Below are positions 16,501 through 24,741 of a DNA stretch of 64,000 bases, in pieces. Below the pieces are notes generated by a model. That model saw only the letters and a program-made list of their open reading frames with translations. It was not told the origin of the DNA and made no database searches. This DNA is from Streptomyces mashuensis. GTDB taxonomy: Bacteria > Actinomycetota > Actinomycetes > Streptomycetales > Streptomycetaceae. Numbering within the stretch: the stretch's first letter is position 1; every line of letters starts with the position of its first letter. The stretch covers positions 1 through 64,000 of the forward strand of contig NZ_BNBD01000003.1 in the NCBI RefSeq assembly GCF_014654785.1. The letters are read 5' to 3'. The translations under genes were made by a program, and so were the position numbers.

Positions 16501-18242
16501 GCGGCGCGGGCGGCGGCGAGTTCGGCGCGGCTCTCGGCGGCGGCGGCCTCCTTGGCGCGTTCGGCGGCGGCACGGGCCGCCTCCCGGGCGGTCTCGTACG
16601 CGGCGACGGCGGGCTTCTCGGCGTCGCTGGCGGCGAGCGCGGCGCGGGCCGGGTCGGCGTCGGGGCCGCTCGCGTCGATCCAGCCGGCGCGGACGGCCTC
16701 CTCGGTCTCCTGCTCGACCTCGGCGAGGCGCTGGCGCAGGTGCTCGGCCTCGCTGCGGGCGCGCTGCGCGTCGGTGGCGGCGGCGGTGGCGTCGCGGTGC
16801 GCGGCCTCGCCGGCCTCCTGGAGGGCGGCGGAGCGCTCCTCCTGCTCGTTGGCGACCCGCTCGCCCTCCTCGGCGGCGGCGTTGAGGGCGCGGACGAGGG
16901 CGGCGGCGGCCTGGGCGCGGGCGGCCAGGGCGGGGGCGGCGTCCCGTTCGGCCTCGTGGATGGCGGCGGCCACGCGGGCCGAGCGGTCGGCGGCGGCGCG
17001 GTGCCGCAGCACGGTCTCGGCGGCCTGCCAGGCGGCGTGCAGGGTACGGGCGTCGTTGAGCTCGCGGCGCTGGGCGGCGGCGGCCTTCTCCGCGGCGGCC
17101 AGCGCCAGGGAGGCATGGCGGTAGGCGAGTTCGGCGGCGATGAGGGAGCTGCGGCCGCGGGCGGTCTCCGCGTCGGTGACGGCGTGCGCGGCGGCGGCGA
17201 CCTGCCCGGCCAGCTCCGCGGCCCGGCCGCGCTCCAGGGCGCCACGGGCGGAGAGGCCGCGGGCGAGGGTGCGGGTGCGGCGTTCGGCACCGGCGTGCAC
17301 GCCGCGGGCCTGGTGGCGCCGGTCGGCGGCGTCGGCGATGCGCTGGAGGAGATCGAGGGAGCCGGCGGTGAAGTCGCGTTCGGCCTGGAGCTCGGCGCGG
17401 CGGCCGAGCTTGTGGGCGAAGCCGTGCACGAGGTCGGCGAGGCCGTCGGTGTCGCGGGTGTCGGTGACGGCGCGCAGCAGCAGGTCGGTGAAGTCGGAGT
17501 CGTTCTTGACGGCGAACAGGCCGGCGGCCTCGCCCTCGTCGGCGTTCATCTCGCGCTGGTAGCGGAACAGCTCGGGGTCGAGCCCGAGTTCGCCGAGGTG
17601 CTCGTTCCAGCGTTCGTGGATCTCCTCCCACACCACGTCGAGGTGCGGGTAGTTCTTGCCGGCGTCGGTGAGGGCGTCGCGGAAGCCCTTCATGGTGCGG
17701 CGGCGGCCGCGGGCGCCGGAGGCGCCGTCGGCGCGGGGGCGCATCGCGGAGGACTCGGCGACGGGCAGCGAGTCGAGGCTCATGCCGGGGCCGGGGCGGA
17801 AGGAGTACCAGGCCTCGGCGAACTTGCGCGGGTCGTTGGAGACCTGGCGGCCGCGCCACTCGCTGACCTTGCCCACGACGACGGTCTCGCCGGTGAGGAC
17901 GTGCTGCCACTCCAGGGCGACGTGGCCGCAGTCGTCGGCGAGCAGGAACTTGCGGAGCACGCCGGAGCTGGCGCCGCCGAGGGTGTTGCGGTGGCCCGGC
18001 AGCATCACCGAGAAGATCAGCTTGAGCAGGACGGACTTGCCGCCGCCGTTCTCCAGGAAGAGCACGCCGGCCGGGGCGGGGCGGCGCGGCGGCCCGACGG
18101 GCTCCTCCTCGAAGAACTCCGCCTGCGCGGGTGCGGGCGTGGGCACGGGGGCGCCCACTCCGCGCAGGTCCAGCACGGTGTCGGCGTAGCGCGCGCCGGC
18201 GGGCCCGATGGAGTAGAGGCGGACCCGGGACAGCTCGTACAT
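13575..18242 (-). CDS. SMC/MukB-like coiled-coil ATPase, 1555 residues
   Basis: The longest gene of the window encodes a 1555-residue SMC-superfamily protein. The Walker A loop ENGGGKS is at residues 64-70 and the C-terminal ABC half has signature SGGQ at 1413-1416 and Walker B TLFLDNP at 1446-1452, with Asn where most SMC and ABC proteins have Glu. Between them lie about 1300 residues dominated by Ala/Glu/Arg heptads, a long coiled coil with a break near 600-800 that may be the hinge. This is the layout of MukB, MksB and Wadjet JetC. It is the last gene of a three-gene operon: upstream are a winged-helix protein (47 bp gap) and a kleisin-like protein. No JetD/MksG-type nuclease follows. It may condense or loop DNA. 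Exact family is inference. Confidence 0.8.
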   Translation of the reverse strand: MYELSRVRLYSIGPAGARYADTVLDLRGVGAPVPTPAPAQAEFFEEEPVGPPRRPAPAGVLFLENGGGKSVLLKLIFSVMLPGHRNTLGGASSGVLRKFLLADDCGHVALEWQHVLTGETVVVGKVSEWRGRQVSNDPRKFAEAWYSFRPGPGMSLDSLPVAESSAMRPRADGASGARGRRRTMKGFRDALTDAGKNYPHLDVVWEEIHERWNEHLGELGLDPELFRYQREMNADEGEAAGLFAVKNDSDFTDLLLRAVTDTRDTDGLADLVHGFAHKLGRRAELQAERDFTAGSLDLLQRIADAADRRHQARGVHAGAERRTRTLARGLSARGALERGRAAELAGQVAAAAHAVTDAETARGRSSLIAAELAYRHASLALAAAEKAAAAQRRELNDARTLHAAWQAAETVLRHRAAADRSARVAAAIHEAERDAAPALAARAQAAAALVRALNAAAEEGERVANEQEERSAALQEAGEAAHRDATAAATDAQRARSEAEHLRQRLAEVEQETEEAVRAGWIDASGPDADPARAALAASDAEKPAVAAYETAREAARAAAERAKEAAAAESRAELAAARAADAATAAGSAYDAERRAAEAIGAEQRLVELLGLPGPDTAGDLPRQRTADDTTGTPQNGARRAASGPLTAEELDRNADALCELLDDNVATAERQLFELRTAAADDSRILGALGDGGLLPPSADVLAAVEFLGEHGIPALPGWRYLAQSVDPARHADVLAARPELVDGVVITDAGSHARAREALAAASLLPRSAVAVGTAAALLAPAPERTDGETDVFLVPPNPAMHDERAADEERHALRERAAARDAEIRAVAARLAADRTLAARLTSWRAGCPAGRLAELAAAAEHARTAADAAREALAEARTARAEAEETATETARVRDERQETAQRARRVADALAGLAHRLRERANWQSRLRELAEEAAEAEERAAVCVDRARAADEDRRAAQRAADDARRTARALRAERAEIAGAPDDVTGGTEAPTASLPALREAYRAASQLYEKVGVGADLRAEQARAESDESAARAELDRLTNKVRTRAAQLLEGTDGADGPSRQAAAARAEALVQMLESRISAASEQLGRLRGEAERLAPAEGEHHTELPDELVPADADRAKELLRGATTELAARTDALEQARTAHADLLRAHRAAEDAATGFDDTAALLRDLLRDNTPEEEAEEAEPFSGTLEEARQAAAEARRSLRGCAADLSAADAAVREAGDVLVRHANSTRYELVRTPARQQIRELPAAALPEHAAAWAEAFAPRLRVLTDELDQLERNRDSIVDRLRGLVESSLTTLRSAQRLSRLPEGLGEWSGQEFLRIRFEDPDQSTLTERLGEVIDEATRSAVKKNSDLRRDGMSLLLRGVRAALQPRGVAVEILKPDAVLRAERVPVGQMGDVFSGGQLLTAAIALYCTMAALRSNDRGRDKQRHAGTLFLDNPIGRANATYLLELQRAVADALGVQLLYTTGLFDTTALAEFPLVIRLRNDADLRAGLKYISVEEHLRPGLPQTDPEATEQVHGEITATRMFRRPAEEPAGRPAAV

Positions 18243-18289
18243 GGCGGCGGCTCTCGTTGCTCGGTGGTTCGGGGGTGGGCAGGGGGATC

Positions 18290-19198
18290 TCAGGAGTGGA
18301 AGGGCAGGCCGGCGTCGGCGACGAGGTCCAGGTCGTCGCTGTCGTCGGGCGGCAGGAGGGTGGCGCTGCCGTCGCCGACCGGTACGACGCCCAGTTCCAG
18401 CAGCTCGGCCATGGCGGCGCTGCCGGCCATGTCGCGGACCTGGAGCTGGTAGCGGGGGGTGGTGCGGTAGGTGCCGCCGGCGTCGTCGCCGGTGCGCTGG
18501 AGGAAGCCGGAGTCGACGAGGAAGGTGACGGCCTTGGCGACGATGCCGGTGGTGGAGCCGGCCAGGCGGCGGGCGTCCTTGGTGGCGCCGGTGGCGCTGC
18601 GGCGCGCGTAGACCCGCCAGGCGGCCTCCAGGCCGGGCGCGCCGCTGGTGGGGTCGGTGTTCTCGCCCTGTTCGGCGGCGCGTTCCTCCAGGCGGCGGCA
18701 GGCCTGGCGGACGAAGGCGTCGACGCCGTTGACGGTGACGCGGCCGATGTAGCCGTCGTCGGCGAGGTCGTCGGGCCGGGGGAAGGCGAGGGCGGCCACG
18801 GCGAGGTGGGCGAGGCCGTGCAGGAAGCGGTCGCCGGAGTCGGCGGTGGCGCGACGCGCGTAGTCGCCCATGCGGACGGCGAAGACGGAGTCCTCGGCGG
18901 CGGTGACGGCCATGCCGGCCCGGGTGGAGACCTCCAGGACGACGAGGCCCAGGCCGGCGGCGACGGCGTCGGTGAGCCGGGCGAAGGCGGGGTCGTCGCG
19001 GTGCCGGCGCAGCAGCTCGGTGTACTCGGTGTCGCGGGCGGGCTGCAGCTTGGGCTGGAGCCCGAACGCGACGAGGCGGGCGGCGTCGGCGGCGTCGGCG
19101 GGCGTGACGGTGCCGGTGCCGCTCGCGGCCCGGGGTTCGCCGGTCTCGCCGGTGCCGGCGGTCTCGCCGTCCAGGGCCTCGGCGTCGTACTCGGTCAC
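18290..19198 (-). CDS. MukE/JetB-like winged-helix partner of the SMC-like ATPase
   Basis: Encodes about 302 residues. After an acidic, disordered N-terminus the core (VAFGLQPKLQPARDTEYTELLRR onward) is helical, with a winged-helix-like part near KAVTFLVDSGFLQRTGDDAGGTYRTTPRYQLQVRDMA, in which the two strands of a wing are plausible. Middle position between a kleisin-like gene and an SMC-like gene matches MukE/MksE/JetB. GTG 19198 is chosen because AGGAG stands 8 bases before it; GTG 19225 is also in frame. Function is assigned by operon position and size, not by a motif. Confidence 0.6.
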   Translation of the reverse strand: MTEYDAEALDGETAGTGETGEPRAASGTGTVTPADAADAARLVAFGLQPKLQPARDTEYTELLRRHRDDPAFARLTDAVAAGLGLVVLEVSTRAGMAVTAAEDSVFAVRMGDYARRATADSGDRFLHGLAHLAVAALAFPRPDDLADDGYIGRVTVNGVDAFVRQACRRLEERAAEQGENTDPTSGAPGLEAAWRVYARRSATGATKDARRLAGSTTGIVAKAVTFLVDSGFLQRTGDDAGGTYRTTPRYQLQVRDMAGSAAMAELLELGVVPVGDGSATLLPPDDSDDLDLVADAGLPFHS

Positions 19199-19268
19199 GG
19201 TTGCTGCTCCTGCGGGGTGTTGCACGGGAGGTGGGGGTGGTGGCGGGTGGGGTGGCGCCGGGCGGCGG

Positions 19269-20795
19269 TCACGATCCCTCCTGGCGGTCCGCCGCCATGC
19301 CGGCCGCGTCCAGGAGGGCCGTGCCGACGATGAGGTCGGCGCCGCCGAACTCCGGGTCGTCCAGCCGGGTGCCGTCGTCGACGGCGAAGAGCAGGGAGCG
19401 CTCGCCCTGGCGGTAGGCGGTGCCCACGGCCGGGCTCGCCGCGTGGACGGCGAGCAGCGCGACCAGGTACGGCAGGTCCGGGTCGCGGCGGCGGGCCTCG
19501 GCCAGCAGGCCGGACAGGCGGCGCGGCGCGTCCGGCGGCAGGGCCAGCAGCTCCATGGCGGTGGCCAGCTGTTCCTCGCTGAAGCGGCTGTCGTCCGGGG
19601 TCTCGACGAGGTCGGGCTCGGGCATCTCGGCGCCGAGGTGCTCGCGCTCGGCCGGCGGGGTCAGCAGCATCTCGACGAGGTCGGCGACGCGTACGGAGGC
19701 GGGGGTGCGCAGCCCGGTGCCGTGGGTGAAGAAGGCGTCGGTGACGCGCGTCGCCTGCTCCAGCGGCAGCGGCAGGACGGGCGCGAGGAGCTGCCCGTAC
19801 AGGTCGAGGCCGGCGCGTGCGGAGGGGACCGCGAAGGCCTGGCGGTCCTGCTCGGCGCGGAACAGCGGCCCGGCCTCCAGGAGCCGCGACTGGAGCTGGG
19901 TGTGGCGGCGGATGCAGTCCTTGACGATGTCGACCAGCTCGGCGGCGCGCCGCTTGTGCTCGGGCTCCTCGGCCTCGTCGCGGGCCTTGCGGATGTTCGT
20001 GAGGATCGCGTTCTCGTGGCGGTAGCGCTCGGCGACGTGCTCCAGCGCCTCGGCGATCATGTCGGGGACGGTGCGCAGCCAGTCGACGGCGCGGACGTTG
20101 CGCCGGGTCGCGTCGAGCGTCTTGCGCAGCGTCTCGGCGTACTGGACGGTGCGGTAGCGGGCCTGCTCGGCGGCCAGCTGGGCGTCGGCGAGCCGGCCGC
20201 GGCTGATGAGCACCTCCAGCTTCACCTCGGCGGCGATCTGGGCGCTGGTGACGTCGGTGTCGAGGGCGCCGACGAGGACGTTGACGGCCTCGTCGGTGGT
20301 GCGCAGGAAGACGGTGCCGCCGGGGCCGGGGACCTCCTCGACGAGCTTGAAGTCGTAGTCGCGGCGCACGTAGACGCCGTCGGCGCCGAACGTGCCGTAG
20401 ACGGCGCGGAAGCCGCGGTCGACGCTGCCGACGTTGATGAGGTTCTCCAGCACCCAGCGCGCGACGCGCTCGTGCTCGGCGGCGGGCCGCTCCGGCGCCT
20501 GGGCGGCGACGCGGGGCAGGAGCCTGGTGACTATCTGCTCGTGGTCGGCGCCCGTGTCGAAGTCCATGTTGAGCGTGACCAGGTCGATGGCGGCGAGGGC
20601 GACCTCGGCCATCGCGTAGACGCCGTACTCGCCCGCCAGGTTGGCCTTGCGCGCGTCCAGGTCGTGCAGCGGGGCGGTGCAGGCGAGCGCGCGCAGGCGC
20701 CGGGCCAGGCCCTCGTCGGCGGCCGGGCCCGGGGCAGGGCGCGTGGTAGGCCCGTTGAGCTGGGGCGGGACGGCCGCCGGGGCTGGAGATGTCAC
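19269..20795 (-). CDS. MukF/JetA-like (kleisin-like) first gene of the SMC-like operon
   Basis: Encodes about 508 residues, mostly alpha-helical and soluble. The N-terminal third has a possible winged-helix (VARWVLENLINVGSVDRGFRAVY, then GVYVRRDYDFKLVEE as a hairpin), followed by a long helical middle (ADAQLAAEQARYRTVQYAETLRK, AEALEHVAERYRHEN) that looks like coiled coil. This resembles the kleisins MukF/MksF/JetA in length and order, but I see no diagnostic motif. GTG 20795 gives the best N-terminus and has a TACCCT hexamer 7 bases upstream, consistent with a leaderless transcript; no Shine-Dalgarno is visible. The frame itself is open to 20885. It lies 49 bp after the DUF979 gene on the same strand, so read-through from the permease genes is possible. 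Confidence 0.6.
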   Translation of the reverse strand: MTSPAPAAVPPQLNGPTTRPAPGPAADEGLARRLRALACTAPLHDLDARKANLAGEYGVYAMAEVALAAIDLVTLNMDFDTGADHEQIVTRLLPRVAAQAPERPAAEHERVARWVLENLINVGSVDRGFRAVYGTFGADGVYVRRDYDFKLVEEVPGPGGTVFLRTTDEAVNVLVGALDTDVTSAQIAAEVKLEVLISRGRLADAQLAAEQARYRTVQYAETLRKTLDATRRNVRAVDWLRTVPDMIAEALEHVAERYRHENAILTNIRKARDEAEEPEHKRRAAELVDIVKDCIRRHTQLQSRLLEAGPLFRAEQDRQAFAVPSARAGLDLYGQLLAPVLPLPLEQATRVTDAFFTHGTGLRTPASVRVADLVEMLLTPPAEREHLGAEMPEPDLVETPDDSRFSEEQLATAMELLALPPDAPRRLSGLLAEARRRDPDLPYLVALLAVHAASPAVGTAYRQGERSLLFAVDDGTRLDDPEFGGADLIVGTALLDAAGMAADRQEGS

Positions 20796-20844
20796 GTCGC
20801 ACAGGGTAGGCGGTCGCCCGGACAACGGACGAAACGACTCCCCC

Positions 20845-21813
20845 TCAGACCGCAAAACCGGACATGATGGCGATATTGCAGGCAAGAAGGATCAAAGCGG
20901 TGGGAATCTGGGCCTTGATGGGCCCGTACTGGTCCTTCAGCTCCAGCAGTGCGGCGGGGACGAGGTTGTAGTTGGCGGCCATCGGCGTCACGAGGGTGCC
21001 GCAGAACCCGGCGAGCATGCCGACCGCGAGCACGGCCGCCGCGTTGCCGTGGAACTGCTCGACCAGCACCGGCCAGCCCACGGCCGCCGTCATGACGGGG
21101 AAGGCGGCGAAGCCGTTGCCCATGACGACGGTGAACAGGAACATGCCCACGCAGTAGACGACGACGGCCGCGAAGGCCGACCCCCCGGGCAGCACGGCCG
21201 TGGTGACGCGCCGGACCTGTTCGCCGACGCCGGCCACGGAGAAGATGGCCCCCAGCGTGGCGAGCAACTGCGGCAGCAGCATCGCCCAGCCCATCGACTC
21301 CAGCATCGAGCGCCCGGCGTGGAGCGGGGTGGCCAGGCTGCGCTCGCGCAGCATCACCATGCCCAGGACCAGGGCGACGAGCGACCCGATGCCCAGGCCG
21401 AGCACGGTCTCGCTGCCCTTCTGCAGCACCGGCTCCCCGCCCACGGACAGCCGCTTGACGCCCACCGCGCAGATCAGCGCCACGGCCGGGATCGTCAGGG
21501 CGGGCACGAACAGCCGGCCGCCGAAGCGCGCGGCGCCGGCCGCCCGCTGCTCGTCCGTCGCGACGCGGGCCCCGCCGCGGCCGGTGAACCCGAAGCCGGC
21601 GAGGCCGATCATGACGAGCACCGCCGCGCCCAGCGGTTCCGGCGGCGCACTCTTGTCGGCCACCCACGTGCCGTAGACGAAGCCCAGGCCCAGCAGGCCC
21701 CAGAACGCGGCGGTGCCGAAGCGCCGCGGGTTGGTGCGGTCGGTGAGCATCTGCCCGGCCATCACCAGGAAGACGCCGCCGACGAGCCAGAAGAACCACT
21801 CCGCCTTGATCAC
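20845..21813 (-). CDS. DUF979 membrane protein (probable 5-oxoproline permease subunit)
   Basis: Encodes a 322-residue polytopic membrane protein with about ten hydrophobic segments, starting VIKAEWFFWLVGGVFLVMAG and ending ALILLACNIAIMSGFAV. The conserved GNGFAAFPVMTAAVG and TPMAANYNLVPAALLELKD stretches are typical of DUF979. DUF969 and DUF979 genes travel with 5-oxoprolinase genes in many bacteria and are thought to transport 5-oxoproline (established association, transport inferred). The GTG start overlaps the DUF969 stop as GTGA. Transcribed divergently from the regulator and pxpABC. Confidence 0.88.
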   Translation of the reverse strand: MIKAEWFFWLVGGVFLVMAGQMLTDRTNPRRFGTAAFWGLLGLGFVYGTWVADKSAPPEPLGAAVLVMIGLAGFGFTGRGGARVATDEQRAAGAARFGGRLFVPALTIPAVALICAVGVKRLSVGGEPVLQKGSETVLGLGIGSLVALVLGMVMLRERSLATPLHAGRSMLESMGWAMLLPQLLATLGAIFSVAGVGEQVRRVTTAVLPGGSAFAAVVVYCVGMFLFTVVMGNGFAAFPVMTAAVGWPVLVEQFHGNAAAVLAVGMLAGFCGTLVTPMAANYNLVPAALLELKDQYGPIKAQIPTALILLACNIAIMSGFAV

Positions 21814-22532
21814 CGGACCGCCCCGTCCTTCGCGACACCGCCGGCGACGGCCGCCGTACGCTCCTGCGCCAGGTCCCGGGCCAGCGCGCGGTCCAGCCGC
21901 AGCAGCCGCCAGCCGTGCACCGCCAGCGCGCACAGCGCCGTCGGGACCGCCCACAGCGCGAGGTCCAGCGGCTCCAGGTGCGTGTGGTACGTCGTGTTGA
22001 CGAACCCGGTGATCAGCAGGATGGAGCCGACGGCCAGGAAGACGTCCTCGCCGAAGAACAGGCCGACGTTGTCCGCACTGGCCGCGAACGACCGCACCTT
22101 CTCGCGCGCCCTGCCGGTCAGCGGGCCGTGCCGGCGCTCCGCCGCGCCCTCGGCCATGGGGGCGGCCAGCGGCCGCACCGTCTGGGCGTGCCCCAGCACG
22201 CCGTTGAGGCCCAGCGCCGCGGTGGCCTGGCGCAGCAGCAGGTAGAGGGCGAGGAAGCGCCCGGCGGTCAGCCCGGCGAAGCGGGTGACGAGCACGCGGG
22301 CCTGCTCCTGGAGGCCGTACCGCTCCAGCAGCCCGATGACCGGGAGCGTGATGGCGAAGACGGTCACCGCGCGGCTGTTGGCGAAGCCGGTGCCGAAGGC
22401 CGCGAGCACCTCCCGCGGGGAGAGCCCGCCGAGCAGGCCGGTGACGATGCCCGCCGCCCCCACGACCAGAAGGGGGTTGCGCCGTAACGCGAACCCCGCC
22501 ACCACCACGGCCACACCCACCAGTACGAGCAC
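21810..22532 (-). CDS. DUF969 membrane protein (probable 5-oxoproline permease subunit)
   Basis: Encodes about 240 residues with five to six hydrophobic segments (VLVLVGVAVVVAGFALRRNP at the start, then VTVFAITLPVIGLLERYG, ADNVGLFFGEDVFLAVGSILLI). The LERYGLQEQA and GEDVF motifs fit DUF969. The frame is open to ATG 22604, but that codon lies inside the regulator operator, and GTG 22532 gives a start right at the first membrane helix. Overlaps the DUF979 start by 4 bp. Paired with the downstream gene as a transporter in the 5-oxoproline module. Confidence 0.85.
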   Translation of the reverse strand: MLVLVGVAVVVAGFALRRNPLLVVGAAGIVTGLLGGLSPREVLAAFGTGFANSRAVTVFAITLPVIGLLERYGLQEQARVLVTRFAGLTAGRFLALYLLLRQATAALGLNGVLGHAQTVRPLAAPMAEGAAERRHGPLTGRAREKVRSFAASADNVGLFFGEDVFLAVGSILLITGFVNTTYHTHLEPLDLALWAVPTALCALAVHGWRLLRLDRALARDLAQERTAAVAGGVAKDGAVR

Positions 22533-22592
22533 GCGTCCGCCCCGCCTTCCTCGTCGTCTCCGGGGCGTCGCCCCGGGCGAGGAGGCTAGGAT

Positions 22593-22605
22593 ATTGTTGA
22601 ACAAT
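22593..22605. promoter_or_regulatory. GntR/FadR-type operator between DUF969 and the regulator gene
   Basis: ATTGTTGAACAAT is a 13-bp palindrome with one central base and contains TTGTTGAACAA, an exact fit to the FadR-subfamily consensus TNGTNNNACNA. It lies between the divergent DUF969 and GntR genes. TAGGAT at 22587-22592 could be the -10 of the regulator-pxp operon, so a bound repressor would block it. AT-rich patches like this are rare in the window. Confidence 0.6.
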
Positions 22606-22676
22606 CCTCAATGGACAAGCAGGAAAAGCAAGTTCAGGCAGCACGTCCGGCGCCCCCACGACCTCCGGGAGAGGCC

Positions 22677-23321
22677 ATGGCCCTGTCCACCGCGCAGCGC
22701 GCCGCCACGGCACTGCGCGACCGCATCCAGGCCGGCGTCCTGCCGCCCGGCAGCCGCCTGTCGGAGGAGGCGCTGGGCCGCGACCTCGGTGTCTCCCGCA
22801 ACACGCTGCGCGAGGCGTTCCGGCTGCTGGCGCACGAGAGCCTCGTCGAACACCGCCTCAACCGCGGGGTGTTCGTCCGCGTCCTGGACGCCGACGACGT
22901 CCGCGACGTCTACCGCATGCGCGCCGTCCTGGAGGGCGCCGGCGTACGGGCAGCGGCCGGGGCACCCCCGGCGCTGCGCGCGGCCGTGGGCGCGGCGGTC
23001 GACGAGGCCGAGCGCGCCGCGGCCGCCGGCGACTGGCGCGAGGTCGGCTCGGCCGACCTGCGCTTCCACCGCGCCCTCGCGGCGCTCGCGGGCAGCGCCC
23101 GGGTCGACGCGGCCATGGACCGGCTGCTGGCCGAACTCCGCCTGGCCTTCCACACGATGCCCTCGCCGCGCCGCTTCCACGAGCCCTTCGTGGCCCGCAA
23201 CCGGACGCTGGCCGGGCTGCTGGACGGGGGCGACGCGGCGGCCGCCGAGGCCGAACTGGCCGACTACCTGCGGCACGCCCTGCGACTCATACTCGACGCG
23301 ATGCGGGAGGCAGACCGATGA
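22677..23321 (+). CDS. GntR-family regulator, FCD (FadR-like) subfamily
   Basis: Encodes about 214 residues. The N-terminal winged helix reads RIQAGVLPPGSRLSEEALGRDLGVSRNTLREAFRLL, and the C-terminal FCD helical domain has the metal/ligand-binding pattern DLRFHRALAALAGSARV and a late His in LRHALRLI. It most likely represses the pxpABC operon and the divergent permease genes in response to 5-oxoproline or a related acid, through the palindrome at 22593-22605. ATG 22677 fits family N-termini and has GGGAGAGG upstream; ATG 22611 is in frame but has no ribosome site. Its stop overlaps the pxpA ATG (ATGA). Ligand is inferred from neighbours. Confidence 0.88.
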   Translation: MALSTAQRAATALRDRIQAGVLPPGSRLSEEALGRDLGVSRNTLREAFRLLAHESLVEHRLNRGVFVRVLDADDVRDVYRMRAVLEGAGVRAAAGAPPALRAAVGAAVDEAERAAAAGDWREVGSADLRFHRALAALAGSARVDAAMDRLLAELRLAFHTMPSPRRFHEPFVARNRTLAGLLDGGDAAAAEAELADYLRHALRLILDAMREADR

Positions 23322-24103
23322 CCGACCCCTGGGCGGACCCCATGTCGGCCCCCGTTCTCGACCTCAACGCCGACCTCGGCGAGGGGTTCGGGCGCTGGCC
23401 GCTCACCGACGACGAGGCCCTGCTGTCCGTCGTCACCAGCGCCAACGTGGCCTGCGGCTTCCACGCCGGCGACCCCACCACCATGCGCTGGGTCTGCGAG
23501 CGCGCCGCCGAGCGGGGCGTGCGCATCGGCGCCCAGGTCTCGTACCGGGACCTGGCCGGCTTCGGCCGCCGCGCCATGGACGTGCCGCCGGACGAACTGG
23601 CCGACGAGATCACCTACCAGGTGGGCGCCCTGCGGGTGTTCGCCCAGGCCGCCGGCACCGACGTCGCCTACGTCAAGCCGCACGGCGCCCTGTACAACCG
23701 CGTTGTCACCGATGCCGAGCAGGCCGCCGCGGTGGTCTCCGGCGTGCTGCAGTCCGGCGGCCTGCCGGTGCTGGGCCTGCCCGGCTCCTGCCTGCTGGAG
23801 GCGGCCGCGCACGCCGGGCTGGCCGTGGTGACCGAGGCGTTCGCCGACCGCGCGTACACCGCCCACGGCACGCTCGTGCCGCGCCGCGAACCGGGCGCGC
23901 TGGTGCTCGACCCGGACGCCGTCATCGCCCGCTCGGTGCGCATGGCCTGCCTCGCGGCGGTCACGGCCGTCACCGGCGAGGAGGTGCCGATCCGCGCCCG
24001 CTCGCTGTGCGTGCACGGCGACAGCCCCGGCGCCGCGCTCCTCGCGCGCCGGGTGCGCGAGGGGCTGGAGTCCGCCGGCGTACGGATCGAGGCGTTCGCG
24101 TGA
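23318..24103 (+). CDS. pxpA: 5-oxoprolinase subunit A (LamB/YcsF family)
   Basis: Encodes the 261-residue PxpA subunit. With PxpB and PxpC it forms the ATP-dependent prokaryotic 5-oxoprolinase that opens 5-oxo-L-proline to glutamate. Hallmarks: DLNADLGEGFGRWPLTDDEALL, NVACGFHAGDPTTM, IGAQVSYRDLAGFGRRAMD, VKPHGALYN and CVHGDSPGA. Translationally coupled to the regulator before it and to pxpB after it by 4-bp overlaps. Length is standard. Nothing odd. Confidence 0.95.
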   Translation: MTDPWADPMSAPVLDLNADLGEGFGRWPLTDDEALLSVVTSANVACGFHAGDPTTMRWVCERAAERGVRIGAQVSYRDLAGFGRRAMDVPPDELADEITYQVGALRVFAQAAGTDVAYVKPHGALYNRVVTDAEQAAAVVSGVLQSGGLPVLGLPGSCLLEAAAHAGLAVVTEAFADRAYTAHGTLVPRREPGALVLDPDAVIARSVRMACLAAVTAVTGEEVPIRARSLCVHGDSPGAALLARRVREGLESAGVRIEAFA

Positions 24104-24741
24104 CGGCGGCGGGCCGGGCGGCGCCGCGCGCCCTGCCGGTGGGGCGGCACGCCCTGCTGCTGGAGGTCGGCACCGCCGCCGAGGCCCAGGACCTGCACGC
24201 CGAGCTGCTGCGCCGCCGGGCCGCCGGCACGCTGCCGCCCGTACGGGAGATCGTGCCGGCCGCCCGGACCGTCCTGCTGGACGGGCTGGCCGACCCCTCC
24301 GCGCTCGCCGCGGACGTCGCACGGTGGGAGGTGCCGCCGCAGGCGGGCGCCGGGCACGCGCCCGTCCTCACCGTGCCGGTCCGCTACGACGGGGCCGACC
24401 TCGCCGACGTCGCCGCGCTGTGGGGCGTGGCCGAGGACGAGGTGGCGCGGGTGCACAGCGCGCTGGAGTTCCGGGTGGCGTTCTGCGGCTTCGCACCCGG
24501 CTTCGGCTACCTCACCGGGCTCCCCGAGCACCTGCACGTGCCGCGCCGGGCCACGCCCCGCACCGCCGTGCCGGCCGGCGCGGTCGCCCTGGCCGGCCCG
24601 TACACCGGTGTCTACCCCCGCTCCTCCCCCGGCGGCTGGCAGCTCATCGGGCGCACGGAGGCGGTGCTGTGGGACCCGGCGCGCGAGCCGGCGGCGCTGT
24701 TCGCGCCCGGCACGCGGGTGCGCTTCGAGGTGTGCGCGTGA
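24100..24741 (+). CDS. pxpB: 5-oxoprolinase subunit B (KipI-like)
   Basis: Encodes a 213-residue PxpB/KipI-family protein. Family marks are PVRYDGADLADVAALWGVAEDEVARVHS, FCGFAPGFGYLTGLPE and the AGPYTGVYPRSSPGGWQLIGRT ATP-binding/cyclophilin-like segment. GTG start at 24100 overlaps the pxpA stop as GTGA. No kinase partner is present nearby, so the 5-oxoprolinase role, rather than a sporulation-kinase inhibitor role, applies. Confidence 0.93.
   Translation: MTAAGRAAPRALPVGRHALLLEVGTAAEAQDLHAELLRRRAAGTLPPVREIVPAARTVLLDGLADPSALAADVARWEVPPQAGAGHAPVLTVPVRYDGADLADVAALWGVAEDEVARVHSALEFRVAFCGFAPGFGYLTGLPEHLHVPRRATPRTAVPAGAVALAGPYTGVYPRSSPGGWQLIGRTEAVLWDPAREPAALFAPGTRVRFEVCA

Noticed and set aside
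13077..18452. 1791-codon plus-strand frame opposite the SMC-like gene
   Set aside because: Low-complexity antisense shadow; the minus-strand frame has Walker and SGGQ motifs.
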